Source: Pantoea sp. alder81
GTDB lineage: Bacteria > Pseudomonadota > Gammaproteobacteria > Enterobacterales > Enterobacteriaceae
Reading direction: 5' to 3'
NCBI RefSeq assembly: GCF_020179835.1
Contig: NZ_JAIUDA010000012.1
Coordinates: 1 to 64,000 of the forward strand
Length of the DNA: 64,000 nucleotides
A program made the translations under genes and the position numbers. Below, in pieces: positions 26,622 to 34,444 of the stretch; within the stretch, counting starts at the first letter, position 1; each line of letters opens with the position of its first letter. The notes below the pieces were generated by a model. The model worked only from the letters and a program-made list of their open reading frames with translations. It was not told where the DNA came from and searched no databases.

Positions 26622-27509
26622 GTGGCACAGAGAGATTATGTAGGCCGCGGGCGTTCAACAGGGACGCGTCGCAAAAAACCCGCAGCGGGCCGCAGCAAGA
26701 AAAGCAAAGGCGGCTCCGGCACTTCAAAGTTGATGATAGTACTGGCCGTGGCCGTGCTGGTCACCTTTGCCGGTGGTTTATGGTTCATCTCTCATCATAA
26801 AAAAGAAGAGACTGAGGTCATTCCGAATCATAAAGCCAACGGCAACGGCCTTCCGCCTAAGCCGGAAGAGCGCTGGAAGTACATCAAAGAGCTGGAAAAT
26901 CGCCAGATAACCGTGCCGACGCCGACGGAGCCTTCTGCAGGTGGTGGCGTGCAATCACAAGCACAGCTGACGGATGAGCAGCGCCAACTGCTTGAGCAGA
27001 TGCAGGCGGATATGCGCCAGCAACCGACGCAGCTGAATGAAGTGCCGTGGAACGAACAAACTCCGGCGCAGCGCCAGCAAACCCTGCAACGTCAGCAGCA
27101 GGTGCAGGTACAGCAACAACAGCAACAGCGCCAGCAACAACAGTTACAACAGCAGCAGCGCCAACAGCAGTTGCAGCAACAGCAGGCAACGCGTCAGCAG
27201 CAGCCTGCACCAATAACGCGTGAACCGGTGCAACAGCCGAAACCACAGGAAACGGCAAAAGCGAAACCGGAAGAGAAAGCCGCTTCGCAGCGCTGGATGG
27301 TGCAGTGCGGATCGTTCAAAGGAACCGATCAGGCAGAGTCTGTGCGTGCTGGCCTGGCCTTTGAAGGTTTTGAGAGTCGCATTACCACCGGCGGTGGCTG
27401 GAATCGCGTAGTTATCGGGCCGTTCAAAGACCGCAGCAGCGCTGACAGCACTGTCAAACGCTTACACAGCTCCGGACACGGAAGCTGCATTCCTCTCGCT
27501 TTACCTTAA
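26622..27509 (+). CDS. ftsN: Cell division protein FtsN
   Basis: FtsN is a bitopic inner-membrane protein that triggers septal peptidoglycan synthesis. The 295-residue protein has a short basic cytoplasmic tail (AQRDYVGRG, which contacts FtsA), one membrane helix (about 37-56, LMIVLAVAVLVTFAGGLWFI) and the essential periplasmic segment with PPKPEERWKYIKELENRQ near 77-94. Then come a very Gln-rich linker (about 140-200) and a C-terminal SPOR domain (RWMVQCGSFKG to the end, binding denuded glycan). The start is GTG at 26622, matching E. coli MAQRDYV; a TTG frame from 26601 is less likely. Confidence 0.95.
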   Translation: MAQRDYVGRGRSTGTRRKKPAAGRSKKSKGGSGTSKLMIVLAVAVLVTFAGGLWFISHHKKEETEVIPNHKANGNGLPPKPEERWKYIKELENRQITVPTPTEPSAGGGVQSQAQLTDEQRQLLEQMQADMRQQPTQLNEVPWNEQTPAQRQQTLQRQQQVQVQQQQQQRQQQQLQQQQRQQQLQQQQATRQQQPAPITREPVQQPKPQETAKAKPEEKAASQRWMVQCGSFKGTDQAESVRAGLAFEGFESRITTGGGWNRVVIGPFKDRSSADSTVKRLHSSGHGSCIPLALP

Positions 27510-27511
27510 GT

Positions 27512-27606
27512 CATTCGCCTCGCGGCAAGTGCGTGAATCCCCTGAGCTTACATCAGTAAGTGACAGGGGTGAGCGCACCTCGCTAACGCATCTGCAATAT
27601 CAAGTA
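27512..27606. repeat. ERIC element (intergenic repeat)
   Basis: The core GTGAATCCCC-TGAGCTTACAT followed by CAGTAAGTGAC and GGGGTGAGCG (about 27533-27574) matches both conserved arms of the enterobacterial ERIC sequence, on which the ERIC1R and ERIC2 primers are based. The flanks (CTCGCGGCAAGT on the left, AACGCATCTGCAATATCAAGTA on the right) correspond to the outer parts. It sits in the ftsN-hslV gap just upstream of the heat-shock promoter. The exact ends are approximate. Confidence 0.85.
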
Positions 27607-27620
27607 AGACAAATCTCGGG

Positions 27621-27648
27621 GTTGAAACCCTCCAAACCTACCCCATAT
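27621..27648 (+). promoter_or_regulatory. Sigma-32 heat-shock promoter of hslVU
   Basis: GTTGAAA (27621-27627) and CCCCATAT (27641-27648) with a 13-bp spacer match the sigma-32 consensus CTTGAAA ... CCCCATNT, 66 bases before the hslV start codon. Confidence 0.88.
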
Positions 27649-27714
27649 CTGGTTGCATGATACTTCGTGCTCTGTGCGCGAAGTTCCTTTTCCACTGCAA
27701 CAAGGGGTCTGCCC

Positions 27715-28251
27715 GTGACAACAATAGTAAGTGTACGACGCAACGGCCGTGTCGTGATTGGCGGTGATGGCCAGGCTACGCTCGGCAACACCGTGATGAA
27801 AGGCAACGTGAAGAAAGTGCGTCGTCTCTACAACGATAAAGTGATCGCTGGTTTTGCCGGCGGCACCGCAGATGCCTTCACCCTGTTTGAATTGTTCGAG
27901 CGCAAGTTAGAGATGCACCAGGGTCACCTGGTGAAAGCAGCGGTCGAGCTGGCTAAAGACTGGCGCACCGATCGCATGCTGCGTCGTCTTGAGGCGTTGC
28001 TGGCCGTTGCTGATGAAAACTCTTCGCTGATCATCAGCGGTAATGGTGACGTTATCCAGCCTGAAAATGACCTGATTGCTATTGGTTCTGGCGGTCCTTA
28101 CGCCCAGGCAGCGGCGCGCGCCCTGCTCGAGAACACCGACATTGGTGCCCGCGATATCGTTGAGAAGGCGCTGAACATCGCCGGCGATATCTGCATCTAC
28201 ACCAACCACAACATCAACTTCGAAGAATTACCGTCTAAGGCTAAGGACTAA
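27715..28251 (+). CDS. hslV: ATP-dependent protease peptidase subunit HslV
   Basis: HslV (ClpQ) forms the proteolytic double hexamer of the HslUV protease. The 178-residue protein begins with GTG at 27715, preceded by AAGGGG. Removal of the initiator exposes the catalytic Thr of TTIVSVRRNG. Proteasome-type features are GGDGQATLGNTVMK and GFAGGTADAFTLFE. It is followed five bases later by hslU, in the standard operon, and is driven by a visible sigma-32 promoter. The upstream open frame from 27667 is not conserved. Confidence 0.97.
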   Translation: MTTIVSVRRNGRVVIGGDGQATLGNTVMKGNVKKVRRLYNDKVIAGFAGGTADAFTLFELFERKLEMHQGHLVKAAVELAKDWRTDRMLRRLEALLAVADENSSLIISGNGDVIQPENDLIAIGSGGPYAQAAARALLENTDIGARDIVEKALNIAGDICIYTNHNINFEELPSKAKD

Positions 28252-28256
28252 ACATC

Positions 28257-29594
28257 ATGTCTGAGATGACTCCCCGCGAGATTGTCAGCGAGCTTAACCG
28301 CTTTATCATTGGCCAGGACGGCGCTAAGAAGGCCGTGGCGATTGCCCTACGTAACCGCTGGCGTCGCATGCAGCTCGATGAAGAGCTGCGCCATGAAGTC
28401 ACGCCAAAAAACATTCTGATGATTGGCCCGACCGGTGTCGGTAAAACCGAAATCGCGCGTCGTCTGGCAAAGCTCGCCAACGCACCATTCATTAAAGTTG
28501 AAGCCACGAAATTCACCGAAGTGGGTTACGTCGGTAAGGAAGTCGACTCGATTATTCGTGACCTGACCGACTCCGCCATCAAGATGGTACGCAGCCAGGC
28601 TATCGAGAAGAACAAATACCGCGCCGAAGAGATGGCGGAAGAGCGCATTCTTGATGTGCTGATCCCACCGGCGAAAAACAACTGGGGTCAGGCTGAACAG
28701 AACGCAGAACCCTCTGCTGCCCGTCAGTCATTCCGCAAGAAACTGCGTGAAGGCCAGCTGGACGATAAAGAGATTGAGATCGATCTGGCGGCATCATCGG
28801 CCGGTGTTGAAATCATGGCCCCTCCAGGCATGGAAGAAATGACCAGCCAGCTGCAGTCGATGTTCCAGAACCTCGGCGGTCAGAAGCAGAAAGCGCGCAA
28901 ACTGAAGATCAAAGAAGCCATGAAGCTGCTGATCGAAGAGGAAGCGGCAAAACTGGTGAATCCGGAAGAACTGAAGCAAGACGCCATCGAAGCCGTTGAG
29001 CAGCACGGTATCGTGTTTATCGATGAAATCGACAAAATCTGTAAGCGCGGCGGCCAGAATGCCGGCGGCCCGGATGTGTCACGCGAAGGTGTACAGCGTG
29101 ACCTGCTGCCTCTGGTGGAAGGCTGCACCGTGTCCACCAAGCACGGCATGGTGAAAACCGACCACATTCTGTTTATCGCTTCTGGCGCGTTCCAGGTGGC
29201 GAGCCCGTCAGATCTGATTCCAGAACTGCAGGGCCGTTTGCCGATTCGTGTCGAGCTGCAGGCACTGACCGTGAATGACTTTGAACGTATCCTGACTGAG
29301 CCAAACGCGTCTGTGACCGTACAGTACAAAGCGCTGATGGGCACCGAAGGAGTGAATATTGATTTCACTGAAGACGCTATCCGTCGCATTGCTGAAGCCG
29401 CATGGCAGGTGAACGAAACCACCGAGAACATCGGCGCACGTCGTCTGCACACCGTGCTTGAGCGTCTGATGGAAGATATCTCTTATGACGCCAGCGATCG
29501 CAACGGCGATTCCGTCACCATTGATGCTGAATACGTTGGCAAGCATCTGGATGAATTGGTGGCCGACGAAGATCTCAGCCGCTTTATTCTGTAA
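28257..29594 (+). CDS. hslU: HslUV ATPase subunit HslU
   Basis: HslU (ClpY) is the AAA+ unfoldase that feeds substrates to HslV. The 445-residue protein has Walker A GPTGVGKTEIARRL (about 57-70), the pore motif GYVG in the VGYVGKEVDSII segment, the helical I-domain (about 110-240), Walker B VFIDEIDKI near 250-258, and the C-terminal tail ending ADEDLSRFIL, which docks into HslV. It is co-transcribed with hslV and followed by a strong terminator. Confidence 0.98.
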   Translation: MSEMTPREIVSELNRFIIGQDGAKKAVAIALRNRWRRMQLDEELRHEVTPKNILMIGPTGVGKTEIARRLAKLANAPFIKVEATKFTEVGYVGKEVDSIIRDLTDSAIKMVRSQAIEKNKYRAEEMAEERILDVLIPPAKNNWGQAEQNAEPSAARQSFRKKLREGQLDDKEIEIDLAASSAGVEIMAPPGMEEMTSQLQSMFQNLGGQKQKARKLKIKEAMKLLIEEEAAKLVNPEELKQDAIEAVEQHGIVFIDEIDKICKRGGQNAGGPDVSREGVQRDLLPLVEGCTVSTKHGMVKTDHILFIASGAFQVASPSDLIPELQGRLPIRVELQALTVNDFERILTEPNASVTVQYKALMGTEGVNIDFTEDAIRRIAEAAWQVNETTENIGARRLHTVLERLMEDISYDASDRNGDSVTIDAEYVGKHLDELVADEDLSRFIL

Positions 29595-29613
29595 AGGTTC
29601 CATCGTTATCCGC

Positions 29614-29641
29614 TGCCCGGCCACTGTGCCGGGCATTTTTT
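29614..29641 (+). terminator. hslVU terminator
   Basis: TGCCCGGC (29614-29621) pairs with GCCGGGCA (29628-29635) and is followed by a T tract, 19 bases after the hslU stop. Confidence 0.9.
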
Positions 29642-29685
29642 TACGCAGGATATTGATGCAGCGCTTTTTTTAGCGGGTGATGATT

Positions 29686-29715
29686 TTGCCAACAATCGTC
29701 AGATAGCGATATACT
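29686..29715 (+). promoter_or_regulatory. Likely sigma-70 promoter of rraA
   Basis: TTGCCA (29686-29691) and TATACT (29710-29715) with an 18-bp spacer lie 32 bases before the rraA start codon. Confidence 0.55.
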
Positions 29716-29747
29716 TACCGCTCCTGTGGCAAACAGACGATACCCTC

Positions 29748-30233
29748 ATGAAATACGATACTTCCGAACTCTGTGACATCTACCATGAAGAAGTGAACGT
29801 GGTTGAACCGCTTTTTTCCAATTTTGGCGGACGCACCTCATTCGGTGGGCAAATCACCACAGTGAAATGTTTCGAAGACAACGGCCTGCTTTACGATCTG
29901 CTGGAAGAGAATGGCCGGGGTCGCGTGTTAGTGATTGATGGCGGCGGCTCAGTACGTCGTGCACTGGTCGATGCGCAACTGGCGCGGCTGGCGGCGCAAA
30001 ACGAGTGGGAAGGACTGGTGATTTACGGCTCCGTTCGTCAGGTTGACGATCTGGAAGAGCTGGAAATTGGTATTCAGGCGATTGCGGCAATTCCGGTAGG
30101 TGCTGCGGGTGAAGGTATTGGCGAAAGTGACGTGCGCGTAAACTTTGGCGGTGTGACCTTCTTCTCGGGAGACCACCTTTATGCGGATAACACCGGCATC
30201 ATTCTGTCGGAAGACGCCCTCGATATCGAGTAA
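29748..30233 (+). CDS. rraA: Ribonuclease E activity regulator RraA
   Basis: RraA binds RNase E and associated helicases and lowers mRNA decay in E. coli. The 161-residue protein shows the family core CFEDNGLLYDLLEENGRGRVLVIDGGGS, the GEGIGESDVRVNFGGV loop and GDHLYADNTGIILSED, and is near-identical to E. coli. menA, which sits between hslU and rraA in E. coli, is missing, and rraA has its own promoter right after the hslU terminator. Confidence 0.97.
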   Translation: MKYDTSELCDIYHEEVNVVEPLFSNFGGRTSFGGQITTVKCFEDNGLLYDLLEENGRGRVLVIDGGGSVRRALVDAQLARLAAQNEWEGLVIYGSVRQVDDLEELEIGIQAIAAIPVGAAGEGIGESDVRVNFGGVTFFSGDHLYADNTGIILSEDALDIE

Positions 30234-30245
30234 ACCATAACAAAA

Positions 30246-30265
30246 ACGGGTGCCGCAGCACCCGT
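30246..30265 (-). terminator. zapB terminator
   Basis: ACGGGTGC and GCACCCGT form an 8-bp stem with a 4-base loop. On the minus strand it is followed by a TTTTTG tract; the rraA transcript may also use it. Confidence 0.75.
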
Positions 30266-30286
30266 CATGGGTTTAAGCAAAGACGC

Positions 30287-30526
30287 TTAAACCTCTTCCA
30301 TTTTTCCCAACAGTGCACGCAGACGCTCCTGCCACACGTGCTGTTCTTCTTTCAGATGCTGGTTTTCACGCACCAGTGCATCCTGGTTGCCGGAAGCCTG
30401 GCTGGCTTCATTGCGCAGCGTATTATTCTGATCTTTCAGCTCTTCGATTTCCATCTGCAGCAGGGTGATGGTATCAATCGCCTGCTGTACTTTCGCTTCC
30501 AGTTTCTCGAACACTTCAAATGACAT
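30287..30526 (-). CDS. zapB: Cell division protein ZapB
   Basis: ZapB is a small coiled-coil protein that joins ZapA and the Z-ring and links it to the chromosome terminus through MatP. The 79-residue protein is almost wholly heptad-patterned (FEVFEKLEAKVQQAIDTITL, LQMEIEELKDQNNTL) and ends in LLGKMEEV, close to E. coli. The start at 30526 is set by a GAGAGG ribosome-binding sequence and by homology. A longer open frame up to 30673 has no known counterpart. It is divergent from glpF. Confidence 0.95.
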   Translation of the reverse strand: MSFEVFEKLEAKVQQAIDTITLLQMEIEELKDQNNTLRNEASQASGNQDALVRENQHLKEEQHVWQERLRALLGKMEEV

Positions 30527-30947
30527 CTTTATGACCTCTCCTAAATCTCTTGCAAGGCGTTGATGGTGCTGGGACTGCCTTGTTATGGTGCGTCCAGCCA
30601 CGATGTCCCGATTGTATGTAGCCACACCCCGCAAGTCCAGCGGCACAAGGCCTGCAAGGGCAGTCTGTAACACTTTTCAGTTAATGCTTAAAAAAACGCT
30701 CACGATCGCGCATTTTTGCGCGCGGTCACGGTATTGGACTTAGGTAAAGCAGGGTTAATGGGCCTTAAAGAAAGGTAAAAGACGCGAAAACGCGCATTTT
30801 TATGACGGAGTACACATATTTCGATTTCGCTATTTCTCGTTTATGCTCGTTAACGATAAATTCACATCAGCCCTACATAAGAGCTGGGTGACTCATGGAT
30901 TGAGAACAAAAACTGATAAAATTTAACCTCGCTTCAGGAATACCATT
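30527..30947. promoter_or_regulatory. 421-base divergent control region, zapB / glpFKX, with candidate GlpR operator
   Basis: There is no gene here. TATGCTCGTTAACGATAAAT (30842-30861) matches 16 of 20 positions of the GlpR operator consensus. A weaker GlpR-like stretch lies at about 30814-30833. GCGCATTTTTGCGC-type small hairpins occur near 30707-30722 and 30786-30800. The rest (30550-30700) looks unremarkable apart from short CTGCAAGG/CTTGCAAG-like repeats. GlpR with glycerol-3-phosphate as inducer is the expected regulator of glpF. Confidence 0.6.
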
Positions 30948-31796
30948 ATGAGTCAGACAACGAACACACTAAAAGGTCAGTGCATCGCCGAGTTTCTCGG
31001 CACCGGTTTGATCATCTTTTTTGGTGCAGGCTGTGTGGCTGCGCTTAAACTGGCCGGTGCTGCATTCGGACAGTGGGAAATCTGTATTATCTGGGGTCTC
31101 GCCGTCTCCATGGCGGTGTATCTCAGTGCTGGCGTATCCGGCGCGCATTTGAATCCAGCGGTAACAGTCGCGCTGTGCCTGTTTGCTAACTTTGAAGGTC
31201 GCAAAGTTCTGCCGTACATCCTGGCGCAGGTTGCCGGTGCCTTCTGTGCGGCGGCGCTGGTTTATGGTCTCTACTACAATTTGTTCTTTGATTTCGAAGC
31301 AAGCCATCAGATGGTGCGTGGCAGCGTTCAGAGCCTCGATTTGGCCGGCATCTTCTCTACCTATCCAAACCCACACATCAGTGTCGGTCAGGCATTCCTG
31401 GTTGAGATGGTGATTACGGCGGTATTGATGGCGGTGATCATGGCGCTGACCGATGACGGCAACGGTGTACCACGTGGTCCACTGGCTCCGCTGTTGATTG
31501 GTCTGCTGGTTGCCGTGATCGGTGGTTCGATGGGCCCGCTCACCGGCTTCGCACTCAACCCGGCGCGTGACTTTGGTCCTAAACTGTTTGCCTTCATCGC
31601 AGGTTGGGGTGAGGTGGCGTTTACCGGTGGCAAAGATATTCCTTATTTCCTGGTTCCGATTTTTGGCCCACTGGTGGGTGCTTGCCTCGGAGCCTTTGGT
31701 TACCGTTCATTGATTGGCCGTAATCTGCCGGCCAACGTGGCGGAAGCCAGCAAAACAGAAAAACCGGTCGCACGCGCTGAGCAGCGTAAAGCGTAA
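30948..31796 (+). CDS. glpF: Glycerol uptake facilitator (aquaglyceroporin)
   Basis: GlpF lets glycerol diffuse across the inner membrane. The 282-residue MIP-family channel has six membrane helices and the two half-helix signatures HLNPAVT (about 66-72) and LNPARD (about 202-207), the latter with the Arg of the selectivity filter and the Asp that distinguishes glycerol facilitators from pure aquaporins. It is the first gene of glpF-glpK, 29 bases before glpK. A GlpR-like operator lies upstream. Confidence 0.97.
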   Translation: MSQTTNTLKGQCIAEFLGTGLIIFFGAGCVAALKLAGAAFGQWEICIIWGLAVSMAVYLSAGVSGAHLNPAVTVALCLFANFEGRKVLPYILAQVAGAFCAAALVYGLYYNLFFDFEASHQMVRGSVQSLDLAGIFSTYPNPHISVGQAFLVEMVITAVLMAVIMALTDDGNGVPRGPLAPLLIGLLVAVIGGSMGPLTGFALNPARDFGPKLFAFIAGWGEVAFTGGKDIPYFLVPIFGPLVGACLGAFGYRSLIGRNLPANVAEASKTEKPVARAEQRKA

Positions 31797-31825
31797 GTTT
31801 CATCGTTAATCATCAGGAAAATAAA

Positions 31826-33337
31826 ATGACTACGACTGATAAAAAATACATTCTCGCGCTCGATCAGGGCACGACCAGCTCACGTGCTGTGGTACTCGAT
31901 CATGACGCGAACATCGTCGCCGTCTCGCAGCGCGAATTCACCCAGATCTACCCGAAAGCGGGCTGGGTAGAACATGACCCAATGGATATCTGGGCGTCAC
32001 AAAGCTCAACGCTGGTCGAAGTACTGGCCCATGCTGACATCCGTTCTGATGAGATTGCCGCGATTGGTATCACCAACCAGCGTGAAACCGCCATCGTATG
32101 GGATAAAGAGACCGGTAAGCCGATCTACAACGCCATCGTCTGGCAGGATCCACGTACGGCGGACTACTGTAACAAGTTGAAGAAAGAGGGTCTGGAAGAG
32201 TACATCCAGCACACCACCGGTCTGGTGATTAACCCGTACTTCTCAGGTACCAAAGTGAAGTGGATCCTCGACAACGTTGAGGGTGCGCGCGAGCGTGCAA
32301 AACGTGGCGAGCTGCTGTTCGGTACCGTTGATACCTGGCTGGTGTGGAAAATGACGCAAGGGCGTGTGCACATCACCGACCACACCAACGCCTCTCGCAC
32401 CATGATGTATAACATCCACAAACTGGAGTGGGATCAGCGCATGCTGGAGATCCTTGATATTCCGCGCGAAATGCTGCCGGAAGTGAAAGGCTCTTCTGAA
32501 ATTTACGGCCAGACCAACATTGGTGGTAAAGGCGGTACGCGTATTCCGATCGCCGGTATTGCGGGTGATCAGCAGGCGGCGCTGTATGGCCAGCTGTGCG
32601 TACAACCGGGTATGGCGAAAAACACTTACGGCACCGGCTGCTTCATGTTGATGAACACCGGCACCGAAGCTGTGACCTCTACGCACGGCCTGCTGACCAC
32701 CATCGCCTGCGGCCCGCGTGGCGAAGTGAACTACGCACTGGAAGGCGCGGTGTTTATCGGCGGTGCATCCATTCAGTGGCTGCGTGACGAGATGAAGTTG
32801 ATCAATGATTCAACCGACTCTGAATACTTCGCGCTGAAAGTGAAAGACTCCAATGGCGTCTACATGGTGCCTGCGTTTACCGGTCTGGGTGCGCCTTACT
32901 GGGATCCGTATGCGCGTGGTGCTATTTTCGGCCTGACCCGTGGTGCTAACGCTAACCACATCATCCGCGCCACCCTGGAGTCGATTGCTTACCAGACGCG
33001 TGACGTACTGGAAGCGATGCAGAACGATGCGGGCACCCGTCTGCAATCCCTGCGCGTGGATGGCGGTGCAGTCGCCAACAACTTCCTGATGCAGTTCCAG
33101 TCAGACATTCTCGGTACGCGCGTTGAGCGTCCGGAAGTGCGTGAAGTCACGGCGCTGGGCGCAGCTTACCTTGCTGGTTTAGCCGTGGGCTTCTGGAGCG
33201 ATCTGGAAGAGGTGCGTGCTAAAGCCGTGATTGAGCGTGAGTTCCGTCCAAGCATTGAAACCACCGAGCGTAACGTGCGTTACGCAGGCTGGAAAAAAGC
33301 GGTGGCGCGTGCTCAGGCATGGGAAGACGCAGAGTAA
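31826..33337 (+). CDS. glpK: Glycerol kinase
   Basis: GlpK traps glycerol as glycerol-3-phosphate. The 503-residue FGGY-family kinase has the N-terminal phosphate loop LDQGTTSSRAVV (about 12-23), the glycerol-contacting GITNQRETAI, the catalytic-region GIAGDQQAALYGQLC with Asp, and the C-terminal FGGY-type DGGAVANNFLMQFQSDIL. It is one residue longer than E. coli. It is co-transcribed with glpF; a hairpin with a T tract follows, before glpX. Confidence 0.98.
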   Translation: MTTTDKKYILALDQGTTSSRAVVLDHDANIVAVSQREFTQIYPKAGWVEHDPMDIWASQSSTLVEVLAHADIRSDEIAAIGITNQRETAIVWDKETGKPIYNAIVWQDPRTADYCNKLKKEGLEEYIQHTTGLVINPYFSGTKVKWILDNVEGARERAKRGELLFGTVDTWLVWKMTQGRVHITDHTNASRTMMYNIHKLEWDQRMLEILDIPREMLPEVKGSSEIYGQTNIGGKGGTRIPIAGIAGDQQAALYGQLCVQPGMAKNTYGTGCFMLMNTGTEAVTSTHGLLTTIACGPRGEVNYALEGAVFIGGASIQWLRDEMKLINDSTDSEYFALKVKDSNGVYMVPAFTGLGAPYWDPYARGAIFGLTRGANANHIIRATLESIAYQTRDVLEAMQNDAGTRLQSLRVDGGAVANNFLMQFQSDILGTRVERPEVREVTALGAAYLAGLAVGFWSDLEEVRAKAVIEREFRPSIETTERNVRYAGWKKAVARAQAWEDAE

Positions 33338-33346
33338 TACTTCAGA

Positions 33347-33371
33347 CCCGCGGCTCCCTGCCGCGGGTTTT
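33347..33371 (+). terminator. Terminator or attenuator between glpK and glpX
   Basis: CCCGCGG (33347-33353) pairs with CCGCGGG (33361-33367), followed by TTTTCTCC. It should reduce or stop read-through from glpFK into glpX. Confidence 0.75.
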
Positions 33372-33433
33372 CTCCCCGCCCTACTTTCCCCCTCCGTGCT
33401 ACACTGCCTGCCTGTTTTTTATCAGGTGCAACC

Positions 33434-34444
33434 ATGAAACGAGAACTCGCGATTGAATTTTCCCGTGTGACCGAAGCCGCTGCGTTAGCGGGCTATCACT
33501 GGTTAGGACGCGGCGATAAAAATGCCGCCGACGGCGCAGCCGTCCACGCTATGCGCATTATGCTCAATACCATCGATATCGACGGTCAGATTGTGATTGG
33601 CGAAGGTGAGATCGACGAAGCGCCGATGCTCTATATCGGTGAAAAAGTCGGTACCGGCCGTGGTGATGCGGTGGATATTGCCGTGGATCCTATTGAAGGC
33701 ACGCGCATGACGGCGATGGGCCAGGCCAACGCACTGGCAGTATTAGCCGTGGGCGATAAAGGCAGCTTCCTGCACGCACCTGATATGTACATGGAAAAAC
33801 TGATTGTCGGGCCGGGCGCACGCGGTGCCATCGATCTCAACATACCGCTTGAAGCCAACCTGAAAAACATCGCCATCGCCCTGGATAAACCGCTCAGCCA
33901 GTTGACCGTGTCGATTCTGGCTAAACCGCGTCACGATGCGGTAATTGCTCAGCTTCAGCAGCTCGGCGTGCGCGTATTTTCCTTCCCGGATGGTGACGTG
34001 GCCGCCTCGATTTTGACCTGCATGCCTGACAGCGAAGTGGATGTGCTTTACGGCATCGGCGGTGCGCCAGAAGGCGTGGTGTCAGCAGCAGTGATCCGCG
34101 CGATGGATGGCGACATGCAGGCGCGCCTATTGGCACGTCACCACGTCAAAGGTGACAGCGAAGAGAACCGTCGCCTGGGCGAGCAGGAGCTGCAACGCTG
34201 CGCTGAGATGGGCATTAAGGCCGGGGAAATCCTGAAGCTGGAAGAGATGGCGCGTAACGACAACGTGATCTTCGCCGCCACCGGCATCACTACCGGTGAC
34301 CTGCTGAAAGGCATTACGCGCAAAGGCAACATCGCCACCAGCGAAACCCTGCTGGTACGCGGTAAATCACGCACCATTCGCCGCATCCAGTCGATCCACT
34401 ATCTGGATCGTAAAGACGCGGCGCTGCATCAGTTTATCCTGTAA
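33434..34444 (+). CDS. glpX: Fructose-1,6-bisphosphatase class II
   Basis: GlpX dephosphorylates fructose-1,6-bisphosphate for gluconeogenesis, which suits growth on glycerol. The 336-residue protein has the metal and phosphate site IAVDPIEGTRMTAMG (about 81-95), preceded by VIGEGEIDEAPML (about 54-66), and RRIQSIHYLDRKDAALHQFIL near the C-terminus. It is the same length as E. coli GlpX. It follows glpK after a hairpin and overlaps convergent emrD by 11 bases. Confidence 0.97.
   Translation: MKRELAIEFSRVTEAAALAGYHWLGRGDKNAADGAAVHAMRIMLNTIDIDGQIVIGEGEIDEAPMLYIGEKVGTGRGDAVDIAVDPIEGTRMTAMGQANALAVLAVGDKGSFLHAPDMYMEKLIVGPGARGAIDLNIPLEANLKNIAIALDKPLSQLTVSILAKPRHDAVIAQLQQLGVRVFSFPDGDVAASILTCMPDSEVDVLYGIGGAPEGVVSAAVIRAMDGDMQARLLARHHVKGDSEENRRLGEQELQRCAEMGIKAGEILKLEEMARNDNVIFAATGITTGDLLKGITRKGNIATSETLLVRGKSRTIRRIQSIHYLDRKDAALHQFIL

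Noticed and set aside
27060..27215. Repetitive CAG/CAA tract considered as a tandem-repeat or CRISPR-like array
   Set aside because: The units are short codons inside the ftsN frame, without spacers or conserved direct repeats.
26884..27258. 124-residue Ala/Val-rich frame antisense to ftsN
   Set aside because: It is the reverse reading of the CAG/CAA repeat of the FtsN Gln-rich linker.
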